Shown here piece by piece: positions 22,811-33,561 of a stretch of DNA of 64,000 nucleotides. Numbering within the stretch: position 1 is the stretch's first letter; each line of letters opens with the position of its first letter. The position numbers were made by a program, and so were the translations under genes. The notes beneath the pieces were generated by a model. The model saw only the letters and a program-made list of their open reading frames with translations. It was not told where the DNA came from and did not search any database. The DNA is from Calycina herbarum (lineage: Eukaryota > Ascomycota > Leotiomycetes > Helotiales > Pezizellaceae), in NCBI GenBank assembly GCA_001414485.1, contig LLEY01000056.1, forward strand, positions 1 to 64,000, read 5' to 3'.

Positions 22811-23885
22811 ATATCCCCAACTTCAAACAATTTTATCACTTTTTTCACGGTCTTCAAAACTCAATGCAGATTTCCGATGAGGTAATTTTGAACATGAAAT
22901 CCAAATTACAACAACGATAGACGTGAGAACCACCCCCAATATCTCTAAAAAATGATCAAAATGTACAGCTTCAACATCAGGGTCCCAGTTGAAAAGGGTC
23001 ATTGAGAAGAAGGCCTGCAAGAATTAGCAAGATGCCTGAGCACAGACGGCAAGGTAGGTAGTCTCGCTTAGCCACGAGAGAGATTTCTTGGTTCAGTTTA
23101 TTGTCTTGTTATATCAGAAGGCTCGTGGTGGACAAAAAAGTTGCAGCATAATTTAGCTACCTACTAAAACCGCACCGTGATAAATCGACAACAACAGGTC
23201 GTAAAAATATAGCAAAATTATGAGTAGATGCGCAAGATGCTAGTTTGATCCTCCATAGAGCGTTGGAAGTTTTTCTTTTATTTGCGTTGAGCTGTAGGCG
23301 TTGGTACTCTTGGAGATTGAAGTAATGCTGCCACTTATTTTGTCCACCGCGAGGGTGTTCCAGACCTTGGTCATAAAAGACATAAAAGAGATTTAGTACT
23401 AAGATTAAATACAAAAGTCCTTAGGTTCTTAATAAGAAAGCCGAGAGAGAAAGTTGAAGATTAGATAGATAAGATAATTAATATTTACTTTGATTTTTCT
23501 CCGAGAGTTTAGATACTTCTTATACTATACCTCTAACATAAGAATAAAATCTTCGTAGTCGTCGTATCTAAGGCTGAAAAAGAAAATTATAAGAGCGACT
23601 GAGAAAGAGTTTTATAAGATAGACACTTGTAGGTATCAAGGTTTAGAGTTTTATAGTTGAGTGATCTCAAGTAGAGTTGGATAATCACGGTGACACGAAC
23701 TAAATAGAGGTCGTCTTTCTTAGGAAGTTAGAGCAGGCATTTTTTACTTTAAAATAAAGAATACAAGGTGCGGTCTCTCTTCCATTACTGCGAAAAGTTG
23801 CCTCTGCTACTATGTCACATTCTAAGTGACCACCGGGCGTTGATACCAGGTCAACTTTTGCAGCGTGGAGTCTATACTTCTACTC
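22811..23885. other. AT-rich, stop-rich tract, probably a decayed repeat
   Basis: From about 23100 to 23770 the sequence is markedly A/T-rich on both strands, with TAA/TAG/TGA in every frame and few CpA-type codons left. Short protein-like stretches survive (for example LKKKIIRATEKEFYK on the plus strand and WQHYFNLQEYQRLQLN on the minus strand near 23300) but are broken. This resembles a transposon remnant after RIP-like mutation; I cannot name the element. It separates the AA9 pseudogene from the ankyrin gene. Confidence 0.45.
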
Positions 23886-26271
23886 TCAAAACATCCAACG
23901 CGAAACACCAAGCTCAAGTTCCACCTTCTCCTTTGGCTTTTCCATCACCCTCGCACCTGATAGAAGCAGAAGTTCAGCCAACTTATCATGTCCTTGAGAA
24001 ATCGCAGTTTGCAAAGCATTCCCATACTTACCACCCTGCAAGTTAACGTCAGCCCCAGAGTCAAGCAAAAACAAAACAATAATATCATGTCCTCTGGCAA
24101 CAGCAGCTTGGAGAGCACTGCCAAACTCGCCCCCTACTGCATTTACGTCCGCTTCTTTCTCAACTAATGTCTTGGTGATATCCTCCATTCCGTGCAAGGA
24201 AGCAAAATAGAGAGCATTGCCGATCACTGGAATATTTATATTGACGTCCGCATTCTGCCGAATCAACGCCAATGCGATATTTTGGTGCCCGCGTTGCAGT
24301 GCCAGCATGAGCGAAGTTCCATGTGGTTCAAGCCTTGCATCAATGTTGAATCCTCTCCCGAGAATTGCAAAGACTATCTCTAATTTACCCAGGAAGCTGG
24401 CTGTTTGAAGCATGTTCCCATAAACACCGTGGTATGAGTCCTTTAATTTGGTAACGTGGCTCAAGATGTTAAAAGTATCCCTGCTTCCACAGCTAACTGC
24501 CGCAATGAGCGAATGGTTTCCTCCAAACAAGCCGGGGGTGTCGATAACGGCGCCGTTTGATATGAAGAAAACCACCGCTGCACAATCGTTGGCTGCTGCT
24601 GCATTCTGTAAAGCAGAGCCCCAAATCTCGCATTTTGAATTCACATCAGCACCTTTCTCGAAGAGTAGTTCCATAATAGGGACGGCATTTTTGTCCCAAT
24701 TTCCTTTACGAGCTATGTGAAAAGCTCTATTCAAAGCAGTGTCGGAAAATTTATTTGGTGTGTGCATTTCGAAGAGAGATTTAATCATGCCGAGGTCTCC
24801 ATGCTTTGAAACAGCTTCGAGGGCGTCCCCAGTGTCCAGTAACTGATTCTGAAGCAAAGCCGAAGAGGTTTCTGAATCTTGGAGATAAAGCGAATGCTGA
24901 AAAGCGCGACAGGCCACCTGCTTCATTTCGCTGGCCCTTCCTTGTTTGTTGAGATTGTCGAGAAGCAGTTGAAGGGTGTCGAGTGCTTTGGCTTTGGTTG
25001 CTGCAAGAGCACCGAGAATGTAGCCAACTCCAAACCCATTTGCAATATTGTGTTCTAAAGACAAGATCATTTCAAGGGTTTTGGTAGTGTGGATGTCGAC
25101 TGCGTCTGCGATTCCAGTATCGTACCAAATTCCTTCTGTCATCAAACGAAAAATTTGCCCAAGAATATCTGATCGAATTGAGGCCTGCAATAGTTTGATA
25201 TCTCTTGATCGCCTCATTCCTATTGTCTTATCTTGTATAAGAGCTTCAATTGTTATGTTGCCCGCTGACATGGCTTGTTTCGCTGAGCTCTTTAGCGAAT
25301 CGATAGTCTCGCTGCAAACGCCCAAGTTCTCATCGACTTGTCGGAGAAGATATACCGCAACATCTTCGTGACCAAAACTCGCACAATAGGCCAATGCTGA
25401 CATACCATTGGAAACTCTCATCCAAGGAGAAATTTTGTAATACTCCAAAACATCATGTACCAATTTCTGATCACCGCTCATTATTGCAAAATGAAGTCGG
25501 CTCGTTGAATTATCGATAAAATCAACTGGTATCATGGGCAAGATAGAATGGAGTTTGATGCAAGCCGAATGGTCTTCGCGCTCCGCTGCTGCAAGAAATA
25601 GAGACTTTGCGAGGTGTTTTTTGTCAGCTATCTTCTTCGCCAATACTTCTGAGCTTGAGTATTTTAGCAATTTCGGCGATGGAATTTCGAATTTTTCAAA
25701 CAGCTCTACCTCTTCTTCGGACGTCGTAATTTCAGTATCCGTGGCCTTTGCCTCTGCTACTGTGGGAAGCGAGGAATGTTCAGCATCAGAGGAGCAAAAT
25801 CCTTGTTTTACATCCACTGGCACAACCACAGGTGTCGTAATTGAGGCACTTTGAGGAATAAGTTTTGATGGTTGTGCTACCGTGGGTACAAGTATTTCTC
25901 CATGGTGGACCGCTCCTTCCTCTGTCGTCTATAATAATCAACTCTTTTCTTAGGAGACGCTTCCAACAATTTCATACTTACTGGATCCAGATTGAAACCC
26001 TCCAGTTTTTGCGCCGTACGAACAATGCAGGTTGAGATTGCATAGCATATGACCTCAATACCAAGCAGGAATAGACGCAGTGGGTTGGAGCCCACCCCTT
26101 TTTGCAATGAACCAAGTCGCAATTCTATGTGCGCTTCAATTGAAGCCAAAATGTTGACGTCTGTTTGGAAATTAGGTTAATTGAAACAAAACCCAGTTGC
26201 AGAATCCACTCACCTAGTCCTTTTCCCATATTGGTGGGCTCTTGCACTCCGTCAACAATTTTCGCTCCCAT
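23886..26271 (-). CDS. ankyrin repeat protein with an N-terminal helical domain
   Basis: Three exons (26271-26214, 26160-25982, 25928-23886) join to 759 aa. The first ~80 residues form a mostly helical segment with IEAHIELRLGSLQKGVGSN and a hydrophobic stretch LRLFLLGIEVICYAISTCIV. A Thr/Val/Pro-rich linker and an acidic patch follow (TTSEEEVELFEKFEIPSPK). From about residue 200 to the end are ankyrin-like repeats. The early ones are degenerate; the last four are clear (for example GSALQAAVARGHDIIVLFLL and GADVNLQGGKYGNALQTA). No NACHT, lipase or kinase motif is seen. Function unknown; ankyrin arrays mediate protein binding. The start is the first ATG that gives an in-frame splice; the large third exon alone would lack an ATG start. 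Confidence 0.75.
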
Positions 26272-27059
26272 CGTGAGTAATATAAGGAGTATAATACAAG
26301 CAAAGAGAATTTCGAAAGGAATGAAAGCAGTGTGCGTATATATCTTTTTGAACCAACAACTTCACCGTGGGATTTCTTTCGTACTATACAATAAAAAGTT
26401 CACCAGCCAGCGGTTACGGAAACACAGCGAGGCACAGTAAAATACTACCTTATGCCAACCAATCCCTCGGGTCATACCCGAGAAGTCATTGGGTGCTTAA
26501 CATTGAAAGTTCTGGATACAGATTTGTGAAACCATGAACCAACAGGTGTGCGTCTGTGCGATGCCCAAAAGCACCCCAAACGCATCGGATAGAGACATTT
26601 CTGCAGCAATCGTACTCTCCTGTAAGAATAGAAAACGGAATGGAAGCAATACTAGCTGCAAAACAAATATCCGGGAAGGCCAACTCGAAACACTGGAAAC
26701 GGAAACCGTGTAGTAAAAGACAGAACGTTGCAAGTTCTCACAGCCTACTAACGAACAGGGTCGCAATTTGATATCAGACTAAGACAAGATGTCGACCCTA
26801 ACTCACCCTCCGAGGTACACTACTGGAGCCCCTCCAGATCATCAATTTGCAAAAAGTGCAAGGCCTAATCAGGGTCAGGATCGAGTCACTCAACTCAATC
26901 AATTAAACACACCAAGCCTTACTGAAAATTTGATTCATTCATAGCCTAAGCTACGACCCTGATGTAAATGGGCCTATCATATGGGTATCTTAACTCCAAC
27001 AATGCAAACAAACCCGTGCGCCATATGTCTTCAGGACCTGTGATCAATCAAGAAATTCA
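26272..27059. other. intergenic region
   Basis: Holds the ankyrin gene promoter (gene reads leftward from 26271) and the 3' side of the coiled-coil gene. No gene, repeat or RNA is recognised. Confidence 0.5.
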
Positions 27060-27964
27060 TTAAAGTTCATCTCCACCTTCCTCACGGTCACGTCGCTCCT
27101 TCTCCTTCTTGATAGCTTCACGCTTCTTCTCCTCGGGGTCGATCAAATCATCATCATCGCTCCACTCCGAATCGTTATCTGGGATCAAAGGTAATGCCAT
27201 GCGCTTCCAGAATCGTTTCTCGGTGCGAAGACGGTTGTTCTCAATCTCCAACTCGTTCCACTTATCATTGTCTGCAACGAAGCGTCTCATGAGACGAAGA
27301 TTTTCGCTGGCCCGACAAGCAGCTGCTTTCATATCGTTGATTTGGTTGCGTAGATTCAAGTTCTCCTCGCGTTCATCTGCCAATTGTTTGCGATAGTTCT
27401 TGTGCCAGGCGAGGGTATCAGCTTCGTGGTTCTCCTTGAATCGATGCATTTTCTCAGCCATGTCTGCCAGTATCTCCGCTCCATGAATAGCAAGCTTCCA
27501 ATTCTCCTTCTTATTGTAGTCGGTGGTTTCGATAGCCTTGCGAAGCTCGGAGTTTTCCTTCTCGAGGTTTTCGGATTCCTCTATCAAGTATGTTAGTTAT
27601 GCAAAAATGGAAAGGGGAGGAATATAAACTAACCATTCATTTCTTGCGCAACAACGGCAATCAACTCATCATTGCTGAGATCCATGTTCTTCGCCTTTTC
27701 ACGAACCTTGCCCATCTTGTCAACGACATTTGCAGTAAGCTGTTGGTTCATACGAAGGATGCCAGACAATTCTTCGACCATGGCCATAACATAATTGAGA
27801 TCGGACTGGTGACCAGCAGGAGTAGGATAACCAACAAGCGCTGCACCGCCGGCCATTCCGCCATTCATGCCATTGGTGTGCGTGAGACCTTGAGATGGCG
27901 ATGGAGGGGCTTGACGCGGGTTGGATGAGCCTCCTTGAGCATTGTCATTGTAGTTGTAGTTCAT
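27060..27964 (-). CDS. sci1: coiled-coil protein of the SIKE/FGFR1OP2 family, likely STRIPAK component SCI1
   Basis: Two exons (27964-27634 and 27580-27060) join to 283 aa. A Gly/Asn/Pro-rich N-terminus leads to HQSDLNYVMAMVEELSGILRMNQQL near residue 55 and then to a long heptad-rich coiled coil (ELIAVVAQEMNEESENLEKENSELRKAI, then EREENLNLRNQINDM and LRLMRRFVAD). The end is an acidic, then highly charged Lys/Glu tail (SEWSDDDDLIDPEEKKREAI). In fungi this family is the STRIPAK subunit known as SCI1 in Sordaria, working with striatin in cell fusion and development. The assignment rests on overall layout, not a diagnostic motif. The ATG at 27964 is chosen over an upstream one at 28048 because the conserved Asn-rich start follows it. 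Confidence 0.68.
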
Positions 27965-30900
27965 CTTTGCGATGGGCTCTTGAGCAGTGATGGTTGTGTT
28001 TTCAAGTTGGAGAGGTAAGTGCGCGCCTCTGACAGTCACGTTGACCAATCAGGGGCCGGCATGCATGCACCCAACTGTCTGAATGACATGACATTGATTT
28101 AGACGACAACGCAGTATTGTTCAATTTTATTGTCATTTATTCATACTTTGAATGTTGATATTGTTCTACTTACTTAGGTGAAAATCACCAGCTCGATGCT
28201 TTTACTAATTACCTTGTTATTTTTCTATTGTCTGTTCACAGTTTGAGTATGAACAGTGATCTACTTATTTGGGTAAACATTAACAGCTCAATGTTTTTAG
28301 GCCGATATCAATTTAATTTGTTGATCTACTGTTCTCTGTTTAGACGTTTCAATTTTTATAATGTTCTATTTATTTAGATAAATATTAATAGCTGATTAAT
28401 TTTACGCTGATGTTATGATGATTGAGCCAAGAGAGAAGATTCTGGCAGCACGGGAGGAGGAGGAGTGCGAGGACCTGGAGGGTATTGCGGACATGGGGAA
28501 ACCGAGGAAATCAGTTATGGGCTTTGTCCTTTTTCTCACCCTTTCCAAGTTCCAATTCTAGTACGCCCACGCCTGAATTTTGTGGCCTTAACACATTTTC
28601 CGAAAGGGCTTTTTTTGGTACGTCGTTAAGCTAAGAGCGAGGCTAAGTTAAGATCGTTTCGCTTCACTTCGGCTCATTTTTTCAATATCAACCTCGAGTG
28701 ACTTTATCAAACACCACTACATAGGTTTATGAATGCAATGAAGTACATTCATAAGTATAGTACCTCCTAGCAAGTACCACGTTGTGAAAAATCGGAGTCC
28801 AGGCCAGCGTTCCAGGGATGATCTTTTCGTAAACTTCGTCGTTTTAGGTAAGAATCGCATACTGTGTCTATGGGAATCATGGACAGGGTCGAATTACTTG
28901 TGCGTGTGAGATCCGAAGGAAGTTGAAGATTGGCCGTTATTGACTGCAGATTGAGAGTGGAGGGACCCATTTACTACCGCTTTTACTGTCGATCGTAAGC
29001 CTGAAGGTGGCATGACCCAACCCGCAATTTCAACTTTACAAATTTGAAAAAATGTATACATGTCTAATGTACTGTTTTTGCATACAAATAGAGTGATTGA
29101 GACAACGTTTATCTTACGTCTGATGTTGAGCTTTTAGGAAGTTAGGTATTTAGAAAATAGAAGCGATAGATGACTTTCCTAGAAATTCATGCTGTGAAAT
29201 CCAACACCTTATTTTACAAACCCCAGTCGGTGGAAAACCGCCTATCTCGACTCCAACTTCCCGGGCCTTGAAAGTACTCAGTCTTTACTAAGTTTATAAA
29301 GTATACGTGATTAATTAGCGACAGTTAGGCACGTCGCTCTCAGCGATAGTTGAGAAAGCGAAGTAAGATTGTTGGATTATTACTTCTTACACTTCGAAAT
29401 CATGGTTTTTGCTCTGCGGAACAGATCTCAGAACCCGGGGGTTTACTGAATTATGGTTAATTTTGCCCTGGGACTTCCTCGGAATTCCAAGTGCTAAGCA
29501 CATATGAGACTCCTCAGTAATCTCAACCTCACATCAGTTCCTTGAATTCATTAGGGGTGTCTCGCTCGAAGCAGTATATTTTGGTACAGATGTTTTTATT
29601 TGTTTTCTTTTCTTCGTATAATTCAATCAGGTTATTCTTGGAGCTCGAACTTCTTTCCTATCCAAAGTCAGGATGTACAGTATACCTCAAATGGAGACAG
29701 TCAAAGTGGGACAAAAAAGCATAAAAGAAGCATTTGAGTCATTGCGCGTACTCTAAGGCGTTGATGCCACCATTTGAAGCCATTTTTCAAGTAATTGAGC
29801 TGAAGAAGTCAAGGGTGTAGTCCACTTTTGATTGTCTTCATTTTAAGTTTACATCCCGAGCCTAGCAGGTATATAAAACAAAGTATACAACCACTCTTTC
29901 TTATTGTTTTTACCGGCCTTTAGTACTCGTTTTTGAAGCGCAAAAGCAGGATACTTCATTTACTTGGTATTTGGAATTGGGGGAAGAAGTGTCGATATCA
30001 TATCTGAAAACCCCAAGACATAATTCTTCTCTTGTTCCCCTTTTTGCGGCAGCGGTAGAACCACTCAATAGGAAGCGGGCCTAACCGAATACATGCTTGC
30101 TCGAGGTAAAGTTCGACCCCTCCTCTAAACTATTCTATTACTCTTTACCTCGCTCCTGGGAGCCACACATAACCTTTCTCATTATGAAAAAGGATAATAT
30201 CAACAAATTTATACCTATTAGAAGAACTAGCTAGCGGTACATGGATATCGAGAGCCTCTAAAATTCCCGAACTCGGACAGAGTTAACGACTGGGAACTAT
30301 TCAGACATAAAAATTGTAAGCAAAGCACCTCAACAATTAGTGTAAAAAAAGACGAGTAATGGAATTTTAGGCAACAGTAGGCAGAATCCGTAAGTCGTGA
30401 AAGGAAACAAGAATAGAAGTAAACTTGTTAGCGTTCTTGTCTTCTTAATAATCTGGAATCGCCGAAATCGGGTGTAATCGCAAAGTCAAATGATTTTGAA
30501 AATCAATATCAGAAGACTAGGTTGTTGACCAAGCTAGACTTGACATGATAATGAATATCAACTTCCACAAACGCAACGGCTCCCCTATAGAGAGGTATCC
30601 CTTCGAGGTTTAACGCGTACCAAAAGGAGTGTATACATGACCTTTTTTTCGAGCGAGTTAATATACCCGTAGTATGTTCATATGTCTAGTGTCTATCTAA
30701 ATTAATGGGTTTGGCTCAAAAGTATAGACTTTGAGTCGGCGTTCTGAGATGGAAAGGATGTGTGCAAGATTTTGGAGGTGGGCACTTAGTCTGTGGACTC
30801 CATTCCATGATGAAAGGGACAACCCGTAAGAGAAGTGGGCACTACACGATGGACACCTTTGATGGTGCAAAATCGTCGAGAAGAACTAAAAGTATTCTTT

Positions 30901-31993
30901 GAGAAAGTCTAGGAGAATTAGTTAAGCTCTCGGGTGTTGTTTGTGATTGTTCGAGTTTACTCGGGTAATAAGGAACTTGTTGGTCATAGATTTATGCTCG
31001 CTTTCGAATTAACATGGATCTTCAAGTCTTTCAATACATGAAAACTTATTTTCTAAATTCTGAAACTGCCAAATAATATCAAACATATCCCACACATCAT
31101 CAGCTAAGAATTCCTACACTATCAATCAGAAGAATCCTAGCCAACTACCATTATATTATTGACTTACTCTTCCAATTATTCCCAACACCCAATGTTTTAT
31201 GTGTCTTGCCAGAGATTGATCTGGTGGCAGAGCCTAAAATAGCGAATCTTTTGCGGTGTTCGCCGGTGTAGTCGACTTTTATGAGAGGACGGAGGGATGT
31301 AGGACATTTGGTGTTAGTGTCCCCGGGGCTTCAAACACAAGACCGGAAGGACAGGTAAGTCTTGGCCCAACGGTTGTTGCGATAGCCAGATGGCTGAGTA
31401 AAAGAGCAGAACTCAAGAGTTTAATGAGATGCATTTTGTGGGATGTGAAGTATTTCAAGTGCTTGGGTGGCTGGGGAAATTTCTGCTAGGAGAATGATTT
31501 TGAGAGATAAGATAGAAGGAAGTATGTGGTGGGTTAGGCACTAGTTATGTTTAGCTAAAGTTCTCGTTTGTATTGACTAGAAATCACCCGCCGACGTGCT
31601 TAACTGTCTTGGTAAGGTAATGACGACAGAAGAGTTGAGCACCCAAGTACAAGGCATCTCTTGCTATGCAAGGGCAAAATTCGAAGGATTTATTGACCAC
31701 TACTCAAACCTGCCGAATTTGGCATGACTCTCTCATTATTTTGCAAATATCACTGAACCTACCCCAAAGAACACATTTCGGAACTTTTATTCTAGTACAC
31801 AAAGTAAGGCGAGTTTCAACGCCCTAGCCAGCCATACCATACATACCCGCTTAGTCTAACTCCTTCGAGGTGACGTATAACGATAATCCACGTCATAATT
31901 GAGATGATCTAAAACAAAAACTCTCAGTGGCACCTACAACAGAACTCCTTCCTCGCTCAGCCGTTTCAGTCATTCGTTTAGTTATTCGTCACC
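27965..31993. other. gene-poor 4-kb interval
   Basis: No open frame longer than about 77 codons has any support. A degenerate tandem repeat lies at 28163-28412. A 10-bp inverted repeat, CGAGGTAAAG and CTTTACCTCG, sits at 30102-30111 and 30143-30152. No tRNA-like clover was recognised by eye. AT content is higher than in flanking genes and stop codons are dense. The sequence could be old repeats, a non-coding RNA or the regulatory DNA of the flanking genes. Confidence 0.5.
28163..28412. repeat. diverged tandem repeat, about 95-105 bp unit, 2.5 copies
   Basis: Units begin at 28163 (GTTCTACTTACTTAGG), 28258 (GATCTACTTATTTGGG) and 28363 (GTTCTATTTATTTAGA). A second block follows each at the same spacing: AATCACCAGCTC, CATTAACAGCTC and TATTAATAGCTG. 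Most differences are C-to-T or G-to-A transitions. Confidence 0.7.
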
Positions 31994-32463
31994 ATGGCTT
32001 ACCTTGAATCATTTCCACCACCATACGAAGAAAACTATCCCTCTCAAGTAGGTCATAATCACCAACAGTCCAGCAATACCCCAGCAGAAACGATGCAGTA
32101 TTCGCGTTCCAACTCACCTTCCTCAACAGCTGCTGCAACTCCTACTCGGAACGGAGCAACAGAGACCTCGCCACTCCTACCACTCCACAATGCCCACACA
32201 ACTACTCTGAGAACGTCGAGCGCGACTGGGGATTGGTTCGACACCATACGCACTCATCCGGAACCCTCCCCAGGAGTTATAATTGGAATTGTCATTTGTG
32301 TTTTTATCTTCATCTTCGGTTGGCTTGTTTTGTTCAAATTGGCGTGTGAGGGAGTGGTGAAGGTTGTCGAATGGGGTTTCATGGCAATCTTACGTTTTTT
32401 GGAGTTTTTATGTGAGTTTCTATTTTGGAATTTGAGGGGATGTATACTGACTGACTGCTAGAA
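31994..32463 (+). CDS. small single-span or double-span membrane protein, Ser/Pro-rich N-terminus
   Basis: An ATG in a good context (CACCATGG) opens 139 codons. Residues 1-95 are Pro/Ser/Thr-rich and include PPPYEENY (a PPxY-like motif that could bind a WW-domain ubiquitin ligase) and TSPLLPLHN (a dileucine-like sorting motif). A strong hydrophobic span GVIIGIVICVFIFIFGWLVLF follows at about 96-116, then an amphipathic hydrophobic segment. A GT-AG intron at 32412-32461 would splice T to AA and so create the TAA stop directly. Without splicing the frame goes on 16 more residues to a TAG that overlaps the acceptor. I do not recognise the family; endosome or vacuole location is a guess from the motifs. 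Confidence 0.6.
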
Positions 32464-33561
32464 GGGCAAGGAGCATGCAACATATTTGAGATAACTTAGG
32501 CCTCCCGCCTGACCTTGGCAATTGCTTCTCTCAGTTGAGAGGATCTTTATTGAGAATGAGGGAAGGAAAAGTTGTATTGTTTTTGTTGCAATAATGGCAG
32601 ATGGAAATTAACGGGATATGGGAGGAGTTTTGTTTTCAATAGTCCTCAAAAAATATTTTGTCAAAGTAATTTGAATGAGGTTGACAACGAGAACTGTGTC
32701 TAACGAGGAGACACTATGAAACCAACCCCATTGTGATAAGTGCTTAATTGTGGAGTAAGAGGGAAGGAGTGATCTCAAGCGAGAAGGCAGGTCGAGACGT
32801 GCAGTACCCTGCTAAAGGGTTCAATGAAAAACAGCAAACCAAGTGGAGGAATGAATAGTTCCGTGTCGTTCTTTCCCTTTTAAATCTGCCGTTCGAGCGT
32901 TGAACAAGGCCGAGGTTGTCAAAATCTTGCGGAGGAAGGAGCGAGTTGAGCCAGCGAGCCCACTTCATAAAAAAGTACCTATGCATAGGAACCAGAAGAA
33001 ATTTCGAGTCCAAGAGTAATACGTAATACTCAATTAGAGACTTGGGGAGAGTGTTTTTAAATGCCAAAAACATGGAAACTTGAGTTTTCCCAAACCCTAC
33101 CTCCATCGTACAAGTTCTGAGTGAACTAAATTACGCCAGCAAATGGAAGATAATTGAATCAAAAGATGAGAATGACTAACATAGCTCATAGCTCATTCTT
33201 TCACTCCCTGGAGACCGGATTTATTATTTTTCTAATTACCATAATGCACGTTCTGCTCTTGTTCAGAGTTGCGGAACGGAAAAAAGGCTTTGAAGGAGAC
33301 TATTCAAAATATAAGACCTGGTGGACGTGAGAAATCCATGACCGTATTTCTCGTGACAGGCCTTGCAGGGTAGTTTTGGACTCTGGGGAGAGAACGCCCC
33401 ATGTGGCTGACATACCCCCAGCTTATTGGGCATCCACAAACAAAAAGAGCTGTCATTCACGGTCTGGTGATGGCTCTTTGAACTACCAATTGCTCAGGAA
33501 GCACCATAATAATTCACCCTCCTCATACGCAGATGAATACCCAAAAGATCTGACACCAGCC
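32464..33561. other. intergenic region
   Basis: The minus-strand open frame at 32744-33106 (120 codons) has no domain or partner exons and I do not call it. The rest holds the upstream region of the acid phosphatase gene. Confidence 0.5.

Noticed and set aside
30061..30160. AGTTCGACCCC near a hairpin as a possible tRNA
   Set aside because: The hairpin does not fit a clover leaf and the T-stem is not complementary.
32744..33106. 120-codon minus-strand open frame
   Set aside because: No domain or splice partner; length is possible by chance in this region.
33376..33561. longer N-terminus of the acid phosphatase starting at 33376
   Set aside because: The added ~60 residues lack the family opening, while the ATG at 33562 sits just before the conserved LYPEGLELQLVQVLLRHG.
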